The notes below the pieces were generated by a model, which worked only from the letters and a program-made list of their open reading frames with translations, had not been told where the DNA came from and made no database searches. Below, in pieces: positions 44,448 through 53,763 of a stretch of DNA of 64,000 nucleotides (positions within the stretch are counted from its first letter, which is position 1; every line of letters starts with the position of its first letter). The stretch covers positions 1-64,000 of the forward strand of contig NZ_JACJSD010000031.1 in assembly GCF_014697615.1 (NCBI RefSeq), given 5' to 3'. The translations under genes were made by a program, and so were the position numbers. The DNA comes from Nostoc sp. FACHB-280. Its GTDB lineage: Bacteria; Cyanobacteriota; Cyanobacteriia; Cyanobacteriales; Nostocaceae.

Positions 44448-44942
44448 ATGCCCAGTTCCAAAATCTTCAGCAAATCTTTTGACACCCATGAAGTTTACCC
44501 TTGCCCAGTTTGTCGAGTCGGTAAGATATCACAAATGCCATTAATGGAAACTATGGCTTGTGATTTTTGTCAAGAGATTTTTACTGTGAATGTAGAGCAA
44601 CAACAAATCAAAATGCCTTCGCGGCAACCGCCTTTGGTTTGGCGCTGGAATGGCTTGAGTTGGACAGAAGCGCAGTTAGAAGGTATGGAATTAGGTTGGG
44701 GTTACGGATTCGCTGCGATCGCTTTTGTATTTTTCCCTACAACTTTAATTGGGATTGTTGCTTTTTATTTTCCCCCATCCCTTGACTCTCCCCTAACTTG
44801 GATACCATACATCTGGACTATATTAACTTTTTTGTCACATTTATCAATCATTTTGTGGATTATTGTTGAGGTTTATCAAATTCCTGTTGCGGCATATTTC
44901 AGAGCTATAAATCGGTGGCGAAATGGAGAAATAGGAAGATGA
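44448..44942 (+). CDS. Hypothetical membrane protein with N-terminal zinc ribbon
   Basis: 164 residues. The N-terminus has CPVCRVGKISQMPLMETMACDFC (two CxxC pairs, zinc ribbon). Two hydrophobic helices follow (GWGYGFAAIAFVFFPTTLIGIVAFYF and WIPYIWTILTFLSHLSIILWIIVEVY), with basic residues at the end. The ATG at 44448 (MPSSKIF) gives a compact protein; an in-frame ATG at 44406 would add 14 residues. Conserved-looking but of unknown function. Confidence 0.65.
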   Translation: MPSSKIFSKSFDTHEVYPCPVCRVGKISQMPLMETMACDFCQEIFTVNVEQQQIKMPSRQPPLVWRWNGLSWTEAQLEGMELGWGYGFAAIAFVFFPTTLIGIVAFYFPPSLDSPLTWIPYIWTILTFLSHLSIILWIIVEVYQIPVAAYFRAINRWRNGEIGR

Positions 44943-45129
44943 CGGTGATACAGATAAAAAGGGACAATAACTACTGACTCATAATTACTGGATGGTACAA
45001 ACCCCAGATTTATCTATAGAATCATTCGCAAATTCAACATCATCCTTTCTAAATGTATCCGTGGGGTTAATCGCCAATCTCAATTCTCAAATCTAAAATT
45101 GTCTGACACTCGACTATCAACAACATCCT

Positions 45130-45927
45130 ATGAACGAGTTGGAGCGGTATTATCGAATATTAGAGTTAGAGCCTGGTGCAACACTTGACGAAGTTAACCA
45201 GGCTTATAAAGATTTAGTCTTTGTTTGGCATCCTGACCGCCTTCCCAAAGATAATATCCGCTTGCAACAAAAAGCCCAAGAAAAGCTCAAAGCCATCAAT
45301 GAAGCGCGGGATAAATTGCGCTCTTGGAATGGTAATTCTGCTAATGGGAAGCATCATCATACCGCACGTCACCCATCACCTCAACCAAATGGGAAGCATG
45401 ATCCTGCGTCGTACTATCAGTCGCCTCAACCGAATGGTAAGCATGATAATGGGTCGCACTATCAGTCGCCTCAACCAAATGGTAAGTATTATACTACGTC
45501 ACACTATCAGTCACCTCAACCAAAAAGACCGCCAGAAACTACCTCTCAACCACCAAAGACAAATCCAGATTTGAGTGGGAAAGATTTCAGTCGGGCTAAT
45601 TTAAGTAACAAAGATTTATCTGGAAGAAACTTAAGTTATGCCAATTTAACTGGCGCAGACCTCAGCGATACTTTTATGCACAAAGTAATTTTGCGGGGTG
45701 CAAATTTATCAGAAGCTAATTTATTTAGAGCGAACCTTCTGTTAGCCGACCTCCGAGAAGCCAATTTACGTAACGCTAACTTAATTGGCGCAGACTTGAG
45801 TGGTGCTGATTTGCGGGGGGCTGACTTGACTGGTGCAAAAATTCGTTCTGGCGATCGCTTGCTAGTGAAATTGATTGGTGCTAACTTAGCAGGGGCAATT
45901 ATGCCCGATGGTCATACCCATAGTTAA
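45130..45927 (+). CDS. J-domain plus pentapeptide-repeat protein
   Basis: 265 residues. Residues 1-65 are a J domain (YYRILELEPGATLDEVNQAYKDLVFVWHPDRLP with HPD). Residues about 80-130 form a low-complexity linker of tandem SPQPNGKHDxxSxYQ repeats. From about 150 to the end are pentapeptide repeats (A(D/N)LxxA(N/D)L: SRANLSNKDLSGRNLSYANL ... GADLRGADLTGAK), a right-handed beta-helix. It would recruit an Hsp70 to a beta-helix scaffold; client unknown. Fusions like this are common in cyanobacteria. Confidence 0.88.
   Translation: MNELERYYRILELEPGATLDEVNQAYKDLVFVWHPDRLPKDNIRLQQKAQEKLKAINEARDKLRSWNGNSANGKHHHTARHPSPQPNGKHDPASYYQSPQPNGKHDNGSHYQSPQPNGKYYTTSHYQSPQPKRPPETTSQPPKTNPDLSGKDFSRANLSNKDLSGRNLSYANLTGADLSDTFMHKVILRGANLSEANLFRANLLLADLREANLRNANLIGADLSGADLRGADLTGAKIRSGDRLLVKLIGANLAGAIMPDGHTHS
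45376..45525 (+). repeat. 45-bp in-frame tandem repeat in the J-domain protein
   Basis: Units at 45376-45420, 45421-45465 and 45466-45510, with a 15-nt partial after. Each encodes about SPQPNGKHDxxSxYQ. Copies differ by a few substitutions; the number probably varies among strains. Confidence 0.9.
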
Positions 45928-46071
45928 TGATCAAGATATTAACTGCGATCGCTATTTCTCTTCACCCACCCCAGGTAAATGCTAAACCTACCTAAAACTC
46001 TTAGGTACAAATTCTCAAATTTTATTTTGTTTTCTGTTTTCTTAAGCCACAAATAATCTCTCCCCATCCGA

Positions 46072-46112
46072 TGGAATTCGTAGATAAAAATTACGTATTT
46101 TAACGAATTCCA
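46072..46112. promoter_or_regulatory. Perfect 10-bp inverted repeat upstream of the histidine kinase
   Basis: TGGAATTCGT (46072-46081) and ACGAATTCCA (46103-46112) flank an AT-rich 21-nt centre that itself contains AAAAT...ATTTT. It is in the 331-bp gap before the kinase gene and could be an operator or hairpin. The rest of 45928-46258 shows no gene. Confidence 0.45.
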
Positions 46113-46258
46113 AATTGAGATTTATCACAGAAAATGTAGCAATCAATATTTTTGTTGCATCTCCCGCATTTTTCCGGCTCACATTAATTCGCTGAGTATG
46201 GCTGACACTAAAGATTTAAGTTAGGCTAAAGCCATTTGTGTGGGGATAACAAATATAT

Positions 46259-48064
46259 ATGCGCTCTGCCAATGCCAAAAATACTTCTGTGAAAGATAAT
46301 CAGACTATCAATTCCTCTACAAAAGAGTCTGTAACTCAATCGTCAAATCATCTCAGTTGGATTGTCGGCTTAGTTAACAATCTTAGTATTAGTCAAAAAA
46401 TTGCTTGGGGTTATAGTGTTGCTCTAGGTGCAGCTGTTGTTGGAACAGTAGCAGGATTTATGCTAGGTGATTACTATCAGCAACAAGCAATCATCCAAAA
46501 ACAAGAAAAGTGGCAAGAGATTCAGATAATTCGTAGTCTTAACTCTGTTTTATTAGAATTACAAGCTCATCAAGGTAAAATCTTAGTTTTTACAAATTTA
46601 AAACATTGGCAAGAAGAACGCGTGCATCTTATCCAGCACGCTGCTGAACTCGAACAAATTTGGGCAGAACTGACAACTTACGTTAATCAACATCCTAATA
46701 AAAAAATATCGAATTTCTTACAAACTTATCAAAGTATTTACACTGTATATAGCCAACAAATAATGGCTATCTTAAACAAAGATTATCCATCTAATTTAAA
46801 GGCTGAAAATATAGATAGTATCAAAGAAAAACTATTAACATTTTCCCAGGGCGAACTATATTTTAAATTACACAATACTACAGATGCTTTGGAAGAATTA
46901 CTGGAAGCTTCTGAAGGAACTTTTCAACGCAAAGAAGTGGCGGTACTGGCTACAGAAAAAGTCCGAGACAGAATTATTATTATTAGTATGCTGTCATCTG
47001 TGGCGATCGCTATTATACTAGCGCACTACACCAGTCGAGCGATCGCCCGTCCACTCAAAGCTGTTCACAATGTGGCGCTGAAGGTAACTCAGGAATCTAA
47101 CTTTAATTTACAAGCACCAGTCACCACAGCAGATGAAGTAGGAATGTTAGCCGCCTCACTTAATCAACTTATTCAACGAGTTAATCAACTTTTAGCAGAA
47201 CAGAAAGCCGAAGCATCTCGACAATTAATTCAAAATGAAAAAATGTCAAGTCTCGGACAAATGTTAGCGGGAGTTGCCCACGAAATAAATAACCCTGTCA
47301 ACTTTATTTATGGAAATCTTCAGCATACTAATGCTTACTTTCAAAATTTGTTAATGCTGTTAGAAGCTTACCAAGCCAAAGTGCAAGATGATGAACTGGA
47401 TGAGTTGGCTGAAGAGATTGACTTAGATTTTGTCAAACAAGACTTACCTAATTTGTTACAATCTATGCAAGTAGGTGCTAACCGCGCTAAAGAAATTGTT
47501 TTAAGCTTGAAGAATTTTTCCCGTTTAGATGAAAATGAATTTCATGCAGTAGATATTCACGCTTGTATAGAAAGTACTTTATTAATCTTAAATAATCGTC
47601 TGAAAAAAAGAATTACCGTAGTAAAAAAATATGGCGAAATCCCTAATATCGAAGGCTATGGTGGTGCATTATATCAAGTATTTATGAATATTTTATCTAA
47701 TGCTATTGATGCTTTAGAAGAGTCACATAATGAAGAGGAATATCAAGAAATTGTTATTTCCACACAAAAAATCAATACAGATTGGGTAGAAATAAAAATT
47801 ACTGATAATGGTTCGGGGATTTCTCCAGAGTATCAACAAAAAATATTTGAAACCTTTTTTACGACAAAACCCATTGGAGTTGGTACAGGTTTAGGTTTAT
47901 CAATTAGCTATCAAATTATTGTGGAAAAACACAAAGGCCAGCTAACTTGTGAATCAGAGTTTGGTGAAGGCACCACATTTGCGATCGCATTACCAATTAA
48001 ACATTCAAATGACGATGATACCTCTTTAGAAAATAGCGACTTAGCTTTTACAATCAACGACTAG
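46259..48064 (+). CDS. Membrane sensor histidine kinase (HAMP, HisKA, HATPase)
   Basis: 601 residues. TM1 about 50-69, a helical extracytoplasmic sensor (70-237, 4-helix-like), TM2 about 238-256, HAMP 257-310, then MLAGVAHEINNPVNFIYGNL with phospho-His 341. The catalytic domain has NILSNAIDALEE (N box), ITDNGSGISPEYQ (G1) and PIGVGTGLGLSISYQ (G2). The coiled-coil sensor has no known ligand site. No partner regulator is adjacent; the closest is at 62 kb. Start ATG 46259. Confidence 0.93.
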   Translation: MRSANAKNTSVKDNQTINSSTKESVTQSSNHLSWIVGLVNNLSISQKIAWGYSVALGAAVVGTVAGFMLGDYYQQQAIIQKQEKWQEIQIIRSLNSVLLELQAHQGKILVFTNLKHWQEERVHLIQHAAELEQIWAELTTYVNQHPNKKISNFLQTYQSIYTVYSQQIMAILNKDYPSNLKAENIDSIKEKLLTFSQGELYFKLHNTTDALEELLEASEGTFQRKEVAVLATEKVRDRIIIISMLSSVAIAIILAHYTSRAIARPLKAVHNVALKVTQESNFNLQAPVTTADEVGMLAASLNQLIQRVNQLLAEQKAEASRQLIQNEKMSSLGQMLAGVAHEINNPVNFIYGNLQHTNAYFQNLLMLLEAYQAKVQDDELDELAEEIDLDFVKQDLPNLLQSMQVGANRAKEIVLSLKNFSRLDENEFHAVDIHACIESTLLILNNRLKKRITVVKKYGEIPNIEGYGGALYQVFMNILSNAIDALEESHNEEEYQEIVISTQKINTDWVEIKITDNGSGISPEYQQKIFETFFTTKPIGVGTGLGLSISYQIIVEKHKGQLTCESEFGEGTTFAIALPIKHSNDDDTSLENSDLAFTIND

Positions 48065-48228
48065 AATGTAGTTTTTGCAATATTTGTTCACCAGTAATAA
48101 GTGTAATTTCTTCCAGTTCAAAGGTTTGCAACCTTTTTGTAGATTATTTTCATTTAGTTTACTTATTTGGTATTCTAATTAAGAGCATTGCTTTAAATTA
48201 ACATACTATCAAAAAATAAAATTTATCT

Positions 48229-49053
48229 ATGAATATTGCGATCATTGGTTGTGGTTATGTCGGTTGTGCAGTGGCTAAATATTGGCAGCACAAGATGACT
48301 TTGATTGTTACCGCCACCACAACTACACCCGAACGCATTCCAGAACTTCAAACTGTAGCGCAAAAAGTTGTCATTGCTAAAGGAAACGATGCTGAAACAA
48401 TGCAATCAGTTTTGCAAAATCAAGATGTAGTTTTATTGAGTGTGGGTGCAAAAGGCGCAAATTCATACGAAGAAACTTATCTAGGAACCACAAAAACTTT
48501 AGTGGAAATTTTGCCGCAACTACCTAATATTCGCCAAATTATCTACACGGGCAGTTATTCTGTTTATGGCGATCGCAATGGTGCTACAGTCGATGAAGAT
48601 ACCCCAGTAGAACCAACCCATACTTCAGGCATAATTCTGCGCGAGACAGAAAAAGTTTTACTTTCAGCCGCTAGTGAAAAATTGCGCGTTTGCATTTTGC
48701 GCCTGGGTGGAATTTATGGCAATAATCGAGAACTGATTAAAATATTTAGTCGTGCATCTGGTACAACTCGCCCCGGAAATGGCAAAGATATTACAAATTG
48801 GATTCATTTAGATGATATTGTCAATGCCATTGAGTTTGCCAGACAGCACCGCTTAGATGGTATTTATAATTTGGTTGATGATGCACATTTAACCAGTCAA
48901 GAATTACTAGATACCTTATTTGCGAAACACAATTTACCTACAGTGCAATGGGATAGTTCTCAGAAAAGCAACCGCCCATATAATGCCAATGTATCGAATC
49001 AAAAAATCAAAGATGCGGGATACAAACTGATTCATCCCCAAATGATTTTTTGA
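48229..49053 (+). CDS. NAD(P)-dependent epimerase/dehydratase-like SDR
   Basis: 274 residues. N-terminal IAIIGCGYVGCAVAKYW (GxGxxG cofactor site), then IIYTGSYSVYGDRNGATVDEDTPVEP (S/Y catalytic region), LRLGGIYGNNRELI and WIHLDDIVNAIEFA. It is an atypical extended SDR of the YeeZ kind. Substrate unknown. Start ATG 48229. Confidence 0.85.
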   Translation: MNIAIIGCGYVGCAVAKYWQHKMTLIVTATTTTPERIPELQTVAQKVVIAKGNDAETMQSVLQNQDVVLLSVGAKGANSYEETYLGTTKTLVEILPQLPNIRQIIYTGSYSVYGDRNGATVDEDTPVEPTHTSGIILRETEKVLLSAASEKLRVCILRLGGIYGNNRELIKIFSRASGTTRPGNGKDITNWIHLDDIVNAIEFARQHRLDGIYNLVDDAHLTSQELLDTLFAKHNLPTVQWDSSQKSNRPYNANVSNQKIKDAGYKLIHPQMIF

Positions 49054-49061
49054 ATTTAATT

Positions 49062-49125
49062 CATCTTACTCAGTGCTGAGTACTCTTTTTCTTACTCAGC
49101 ACTCAGCACTTTCAACTCAGCACTC
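49062..49125. repeat. AGTGCTGAGT-type repeat between convergent genes
   Basis: CTCAGTGCTGAGTACTC, then ACTCAGCACTCAGCACTTTC and ACTCAGCACTC form a palindromic cluster that may terminate both transcripts. The same motif invades the AAA+ gene at 17884. Confidence 0.75.
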
Positions 49126-49126
49126 T

Positions 49127-50716
49127 TTACAAAGGACGATAAACGCGATAGTTAATTTCTGGGAAGATATTATCCATAACTTCGATTTTTTCTAGCCAAC
49201 CACTGTCAACTTTACCGATTTTGACATCTTCATAAAGTTTATTAAACCTCATCAGGTGCGATCGCGTCCGGCGGACTGCATAAGGAACCATTGTTCCTGT
49301 CCGCATAATAAATGCCCAGTCAGAAGATTGTGCTAACAACAGTTCCCTTGCTGCTTGGTTTAGCGCCCGCCATTGCAACTCATCAGCAGGTTCCAACTTC
49401 GAGATTTCAATCATCCGTTCTGCGGCTTTGTGCAGATGGGGATAAATCCAAGCATTTGTTTCATTTAACCAATATTCGTGGAAACCTTTGTAACCCCAAC
49501 TCGACTGAGAAGGACGGCAAACTTGCTGGCTGGGTTCGGCTCGGAGATAATCTGCCAAGTGAGTCATTTGATATGTACCTTGGTCATACCATGACTTACG
49601 GAATAGATAGTCAATAAACCAAGGGCCTTCATACCACCAATGCCCAAATAACTCAGCATCGTAGGGCGAAACAATAATCGGCGGACGCTGCATAATTCCG
49701 TAAAGATGTTCAGCCTGCCGTTCGCGGTTATACATAAAGTTAGCAGCATGTTCGGCGGCTTTTTCCCTAGCCCAGTAAGGATCATACAGTGCCTTATCAG
49801 ATAAACCTAAACCGCGCCCGGTAATTTTATGGTACTTAATCCCCGTATTTTTGCGCTGACCATTGGGCATGATATAGGGTTTGATGTACTCATACTCTGC
49901 TTCCCAGCCCAAATCTTTGTAAAATTCTCGATATTCAGCTGCGCCAGGATAGCCCACCTCAGAAGACCATACCTGTTGTGAAGATTCATGGTCTCTACCA
50001 AACGCTGCTACCCCTGTTTCGGTAAAAATCGGCGCATAGCTACCAAAACGCGGACGAGGACGGGCGTAAAGAATACCATGCCCATCGGTGAGGAAGTAAC
50101 GCAAGCCAGCATCAGCCAGCATCCTCTCCAGCCCTTCATAGTAGGCACATTCTGGCAACCAAATACCTTTAGGTGGACGACCAAAGGTTTGTTCGTAGTG
50201 TTCACAAGCTACTTGAATCTGCGCCCACACCGCTTGGGGATACATTTTCATGAGTGGCAAGTAGCCGTGGGTAGCGCCACAAGTGATAATTTCTAAGTTA
50301 TTGCTATCTTGGAATTGCTTAAAAGCAGTTACCAAATCACCGTTGTAGCGTTCCCACATTTCCCGCGCTTCGTTGAACTCGGTAGCGTAGTGTTCTGCGA
50401 GATAACGAATATGCCCATTGTTAACGTTATGCTCAATTTCTAGTTCTGTAAGTTCCTCTAATTTGGCTAAGTGAGCATCATAGCGTTCTTGCAGTAGGGG
50501 ATCACGTAGCATCGACACCAAAGGCGGTGTCATACTCATGGTGATTTTAAAGTCGATGCCGTCTCGCTTTAAGCCTTCAAAGACTTTTAGTAAAGGGATA
50601 TATGTTTCAGTAATGGCTTCATAAAGCCATTCTTCCTCCAGCACATAGTCACTTTCTGGGTGACGAACGAAGGGCAGGTGTGCATGGAGTACAAGCGCGA
50701 CGTAGCCAATAGCCAT
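49127..50716 (-). CDS. Glycoside hydrolase family 57, 1,4-alpha-glucan branching enzyme-like
   Basis: 529 residues. GH57 motifs: YVALVLHAHLPFVRHPE start (HxHxPF), GIWLPECAYYEGLE with the nucleophile Glu, and SPYDAELFGHWWYEGP with the acid/base Asp. The C-terminal DUF1957 domain (AERMIEISKL...LLAQSSDWAFIMRTGTMVPYA) is typical of GH57 branching enzymes. It would add alpha-1,6 branches to glycogen. Length matches the family. Confidence 0.92.
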   Translation of the reverse strand: MAIGYVALVLHAHLPFVRHPESDYVLEEEWLYEAITETYIPLLKVFEGLKRDGIDFKITMSMTPPLVSMLRDPLLQERYDAHLAKLEELTELEIEHNVNNGHIRYLAEHYATEFNEAREMWERYNGDLVTAFKQFQDSNNLEIITCGATHGYLPLMKMYPQAVWAQIQVACEHYEQTFGRPPKGIWLPECAYYEGLERMLADAGLRYFLTDGHGILYARPRPRFGSYAPIFTETGVAAFGRDHESSQQVWSSEVGYPGAAEYREFYKDLGWEAEYEYIKPYIMPNGQRKNTGIKYHKITGRGLGLSDKALYDPYWAREKAAEHAANFMYNRERQAEHLYGIMQRPPIIVSPYDAELFGHWWYEGPWFIDYLFRKSWYDQGTYQMTHLADYLRAEPSQQVCRPSQSSWGYKGFHEYWLNETNAWIYPHLHKAAERMIEISKLEPADELQWRALNQAARELLLAQSSDWAFIMRTGTMVPYAVRRTRSHLMRFNKLYEDVKIGKVDSGWLEKIEVMDNIFPEINYRVYRPL

Positions 50717-51556
50717 AGTAATTTTGGGGTGATACTTGTAAATTTAAGGTCGAGGGGTTTAGCAGAAATTAACAATATTTTAAGACCTTCTGGGTATCGT
50801 CGTAGTCTGATTGTATTGAGAAAGTTGGCTGTGGCAAATGGAAAAATCCGGCAGAACGCTGGAGGTAGAGGCAGAAATGAGAATGTGAAGAGTCTGTGTA
50901 TTTGGTAAGACTTATGTACGAAGGTTGTTTGTTGAGAATGGGTGTGGGGATTTAGGGGTGTCTGGGTTTTTAACATCTACATTCTCACTAAAACCCTAGA
51001 TTTTGCGTATCACTGCGTAATATCAAGTTCGGATGACTAGTTATAATTCCCGAATCTATGCACAAAACCCAAAAATGCGTCCTCTGTGGCTTTCATGATC
51101 AGTCTTTAACCAGACACGATATAGTTCTGTGGTATTAATCCTCAGATCGCCGAATTATTGAAGAAGTTGGAGAGTTCTTGGTTCACAAATGATTTGATAG
51201 TAACGTTATTTTTTAGTTTTTTGAAAATAAAAATTCAAATTTGTATGCCGATTCAACAGTAGTTAATTGAAGTAAATTTACTGAAGAAAAACACCCTTAA
51301 GATAGAGGTGTTTTCGTGATTTACACATGTCTGAATTCCCATAAAACCATCGTCTTATGAGACATGTAAGCTGTAATAACCCTGAATCTTAAACCTTTAT
51401 TTTTTGCTATTCCTAACATAAAAAAATAATTGCTATACTGAAAAAACATTGAAAAAAGACAGAAATTACTCAGCAAATTTATAGACAGTTGCTGAGAGTC
51501 GGTTATGGGTAAGACAACCCATTTAATGAGTTAACGAGTTAGACAAAAATTAAATT
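50717..51556. other. 840-bp intergenic region with repeat remnants
   Basis: A degenerate relative of the AGGACTTAC MITE family spans about 50908-51022 (AAGACTTATGTAC ... TGCGTATCACTGCGTAA). A terminator-like hairpin lies at 51288-51314 with no gene before it, so a small RNA ending there is possible. No convincing protein gene on either strand. Confidence 0.55.
51288..51314 (+). terminator. Orphan terminator-like hairpin
   Basis: AAAACACC (51288-51295) pairs with GGTGTTTT (51307-51314), with a T-run at the 3' side. No ORF ends nearby on the plus strand. Confidence 0.55.
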
Positions 51557-52114
51557 ATGAAGTACGTCAGCAGCTTTTTAAGCACGCTGTTTGTTGGTGT
51601 AGGCATCTGTTCCTTACCTCAGTTTGCAGCGAATGCAGTTACTTTGGGTAGTGGTGCGATCGCTTTTGCTCAACCACCAACTCTAGTTAGTGCAAGTACA
51701 CCATACAATGAAACAAGTGTGTCTGATACGACATACTACTTTACCTTAAAAGTCCCAGCCGCAGCCGGGGAATCTCTGCAACAGGTGACTTTTACTCAAG
51801 TATCAGGCACAGAAGAGATTGAATTTAATTCCAATGATACATTTGCGTTTGTGGGTACACGCGATCGCCGTGGCGAAAAGTTAGCCGTCAAATCGGTGGT
51901 TAGCAACGACAAACAAAATTTCACCGTCACCTTTGCTAACCCTGTACCACCAGACCAAACAGTAACTATTGGTTTGCGGACTTACCGTAATCCTTTTAAT
52001 GATGGTGTTTACTTATTTGGTGTAAAAGCCTTTCCATCTGGACAAGAAACCGTTGGTCAATTTCTCGGTGTAGGTCGTCTGCAATTTTATAAAGACACTT
52101 ACTCCGAAGGATAG
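51557..52114 (+). CDS. DUF2808 secreted protein
   Basis: 185 residues. Signal peptide (FLSTLFVGVGICSLPQFAANA, cleavage about residue 27). The mature domain with FTLKVPAAAGESLQQVTFTQVSG, FAFVGTRDRRGEKLAVKS and VTIGLRTYRNPFNDGVYLFGVKAFPSG matches DUF2808, a cyanobacterial beta-sandwich exported to the periplasm or surface. Function unknown. Start ATG 51557. Confidence 0.85.
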   Translation: MKYVSSFLSTLFVGVGICSLPQFAANAVTLGSGAIAFAQPPTLVSASTPYNETSVSDTTYYFTLKVPAAAGESLQQVTFTQVSGTEEIEFNSNDTFAFVGTRDRRGEKLAVKSVVSNDKQNFTVTFANPVPPDQTVTIGLRTYRNPFNDGVYLFGVKAFPSGQETVGQFLGVGRLQFYKDTYSEG

Positions 52115-52332
52115 GAAATGGAAAGTAGGGAGTAGAGAGTGGGGAGTAGGGAATGGTAATTTTCGACTACTCCCTATTATCTTGTTATTAATATTCTTTC
52201 TTTTTCCTTTTGCCTCCTTCAGAGTTCGCCACTGAGGGAGTCGGGAAACCCGCCCAACGCAGTGGCTCACTTTTTACTTTTGCCTTGTTGTACTAGCCTC
52301 TAGTTCCTAATCCCTAACCTCAACAAAAATAA
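52115..52332. repeat. Repeat hairpin region between DUF2808 and hemW genes
   Basis: GGAGTAGAGAGTGGGGAGTAGGG (about 52130-52152) is followed by CTACTCCCTATTATC, an imperfect stem. GCCACTGAGGGAGTCGGGAAACCCGCC further on is a dispersed type. No gene. Confidence 0.55.
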
Positions 52333-53514
52333 TTAACCCAATTGATTAAATAAATCAGCCAAAATTACATTAGAAAATAAAAATCCTTCTGGGTCAGTTA
52401 ATTGCAACCTTCCTTCTGTAACTTTTACCCAACCTTTTTCAAGGTAAGGTTGCAAACATTGATAAATTTCTGCTATTTTCTCTTCGCCAAACTCTGCTTG
52501 TAAGTTAGAAATACTCACACCTTCAGCCAAGCGCAACCCCAACATTAAAGTTTCTAACAATACCTCGGTTGGTGGAGTAATTTCACAATCAATTTTGCAG
52601 CCAGCTTGTACCCATTGATAATATTCCTGAGTTTTGCGTGGGCGAGTGAAGCGTTTTTTGTTGGTGTAACTAGCTGCGCCCATCCCAAAGCCATAATAAG
52701 GGCGGTTTTCCCAATAAACGCGGTTATGCTGACACTGATGTCCAGGTCGGGCATAATTAGAAATTTCATAATGGGCGTAACCTGCACCAGTTAATACTTT
52801 TTGTCCCATTTGGTACATTTTGACAGTGGTTTCATCTGTTGGTAGAGGATGATCCCCTGGTTTGTAGTAACGATTAAAAGCTGTTCCTGGTTCAATGGTT
52901 AAATCATAGATAGATATATGCGTCGGGTTGGTTGCTACTGCTTTTTCTAAAGAATCCGACCATTGATCTAAAGACTGATGTGGCAGCCCAGAAATTAAAT
53001 CTAGACTAAATTCGGGAATCTCGACTTTGTGAATTAATTCAATAGCTGCAAAGATATCTTTAACTGAATGCGATCGCCCAGCTACTTTTAACAATTCTTC
53101 TTGAAAGGCTTGTACACCCAAACTCACCCGATTTACACCCAAACTCCGATAGCCTGAGATATGCGCCAAATCAAATGTACCTGGATCTACTTCCATTGAA
53201 ATTTCGACTTGGGGCGCAATTCCAAAACGTTGTTCTAAAGCTTCTAGTATTTGTGCTAACTGCTGAGTTGATAGCAGTGAAGGAGTACCACCACCAAAAA
53301 AAATTGTCTGCAAAGATTGACCAAAACTAGGTGTATTGGCAATTTCTTGGCATAACACTTCTATGTAATGGGAGATTGTAAGCGATGTTTCACCCCGTTG
53401 GCGATCGCCCACAACAAACACTGGGAAATCGCAATAAAAGCACCGTCGTCTGCAAAAAGGTATATGTACATAAGCAGAACTGACCATGCTAGAAACAGCA
53501 AATTTTGGATTCAT
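52333..53514 (-). CDS. hemW: Radical SAM heme chaperone HemW
   Basis: 393 residues. The radical SAM CxxxCxxC motif is in YVHIPFCRRRCFYCDFPV. GGGTPSLL, EVDPGTF, GVNRVSLGVQAF and ISIYDLTIEPGTAF follow, as in HemW/HemN-like proteins. The HemW subfamily binds heme and lacks coproporphyrinogen oxidase activity. ATG 53514 is preferred to a TTG at 53523; ATG 53487 is another option. Confidence 0.88.
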   Translation of the reverse strand: MNPKFAVSSMVSSAYVHIPFCRRRCFYCDFPVFVVGDRQRGETSLTISHYIEVLCQEIANTPSFGQSLQTIFFGGGTPSLLSTQQLAQILEALEQRFGIAPQVEISMEVDPGTFDLAHISGYRSLGVNRVSLGVQAFQEELLKVAGRSHSVKDIFAAIELIHKVEIPEFSLDLISGLPHQSLDQWSDSLEKAVATNPTHISIYDLTIEPGTAFNRYYKPGDHPLPTDETTVKMYQMGQKVLTGAGYAHYEISNYARPGHQCQHNRVYWENRPYYGFGMGAASYTNKKRFTRPRKTQEYYQWVQAGCKIDCEITPPTEVLLETLMLGLRLAEGVSISNLQAEFGEEKIAEIYQCLQPYLEKGWVKVTEGRLQLTDPEGFLFSNVILADLFNQLG

Positions 53515-53763
53515 TTTCAGCAATAATTACTAAACTTAACAAAGCATTACAAATTGCCAAAATAAAAAGTTTGTTTATGTTTTTTTATCGTTTCACAACA
53601 AAACCATGCAAAATATTAAAATAAAGCTCTTTAGTTATAATATTTGCAGATATTCCCTGCTTCCGCCCTTAGTCTAGGTCAATATTCATTGTTGTCCCTT
53701 AGCGATGAAATCAAAAACATTTGAATTCATCGGGTAAAACAATAGCAGGAAAACAACACAACC

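Noticed and set aside
50660-50976. Short ORFs on both strands around the GH57 start
   Set aside because: They overlap the GH57 gene or repeat DNA and look like shadow frames.
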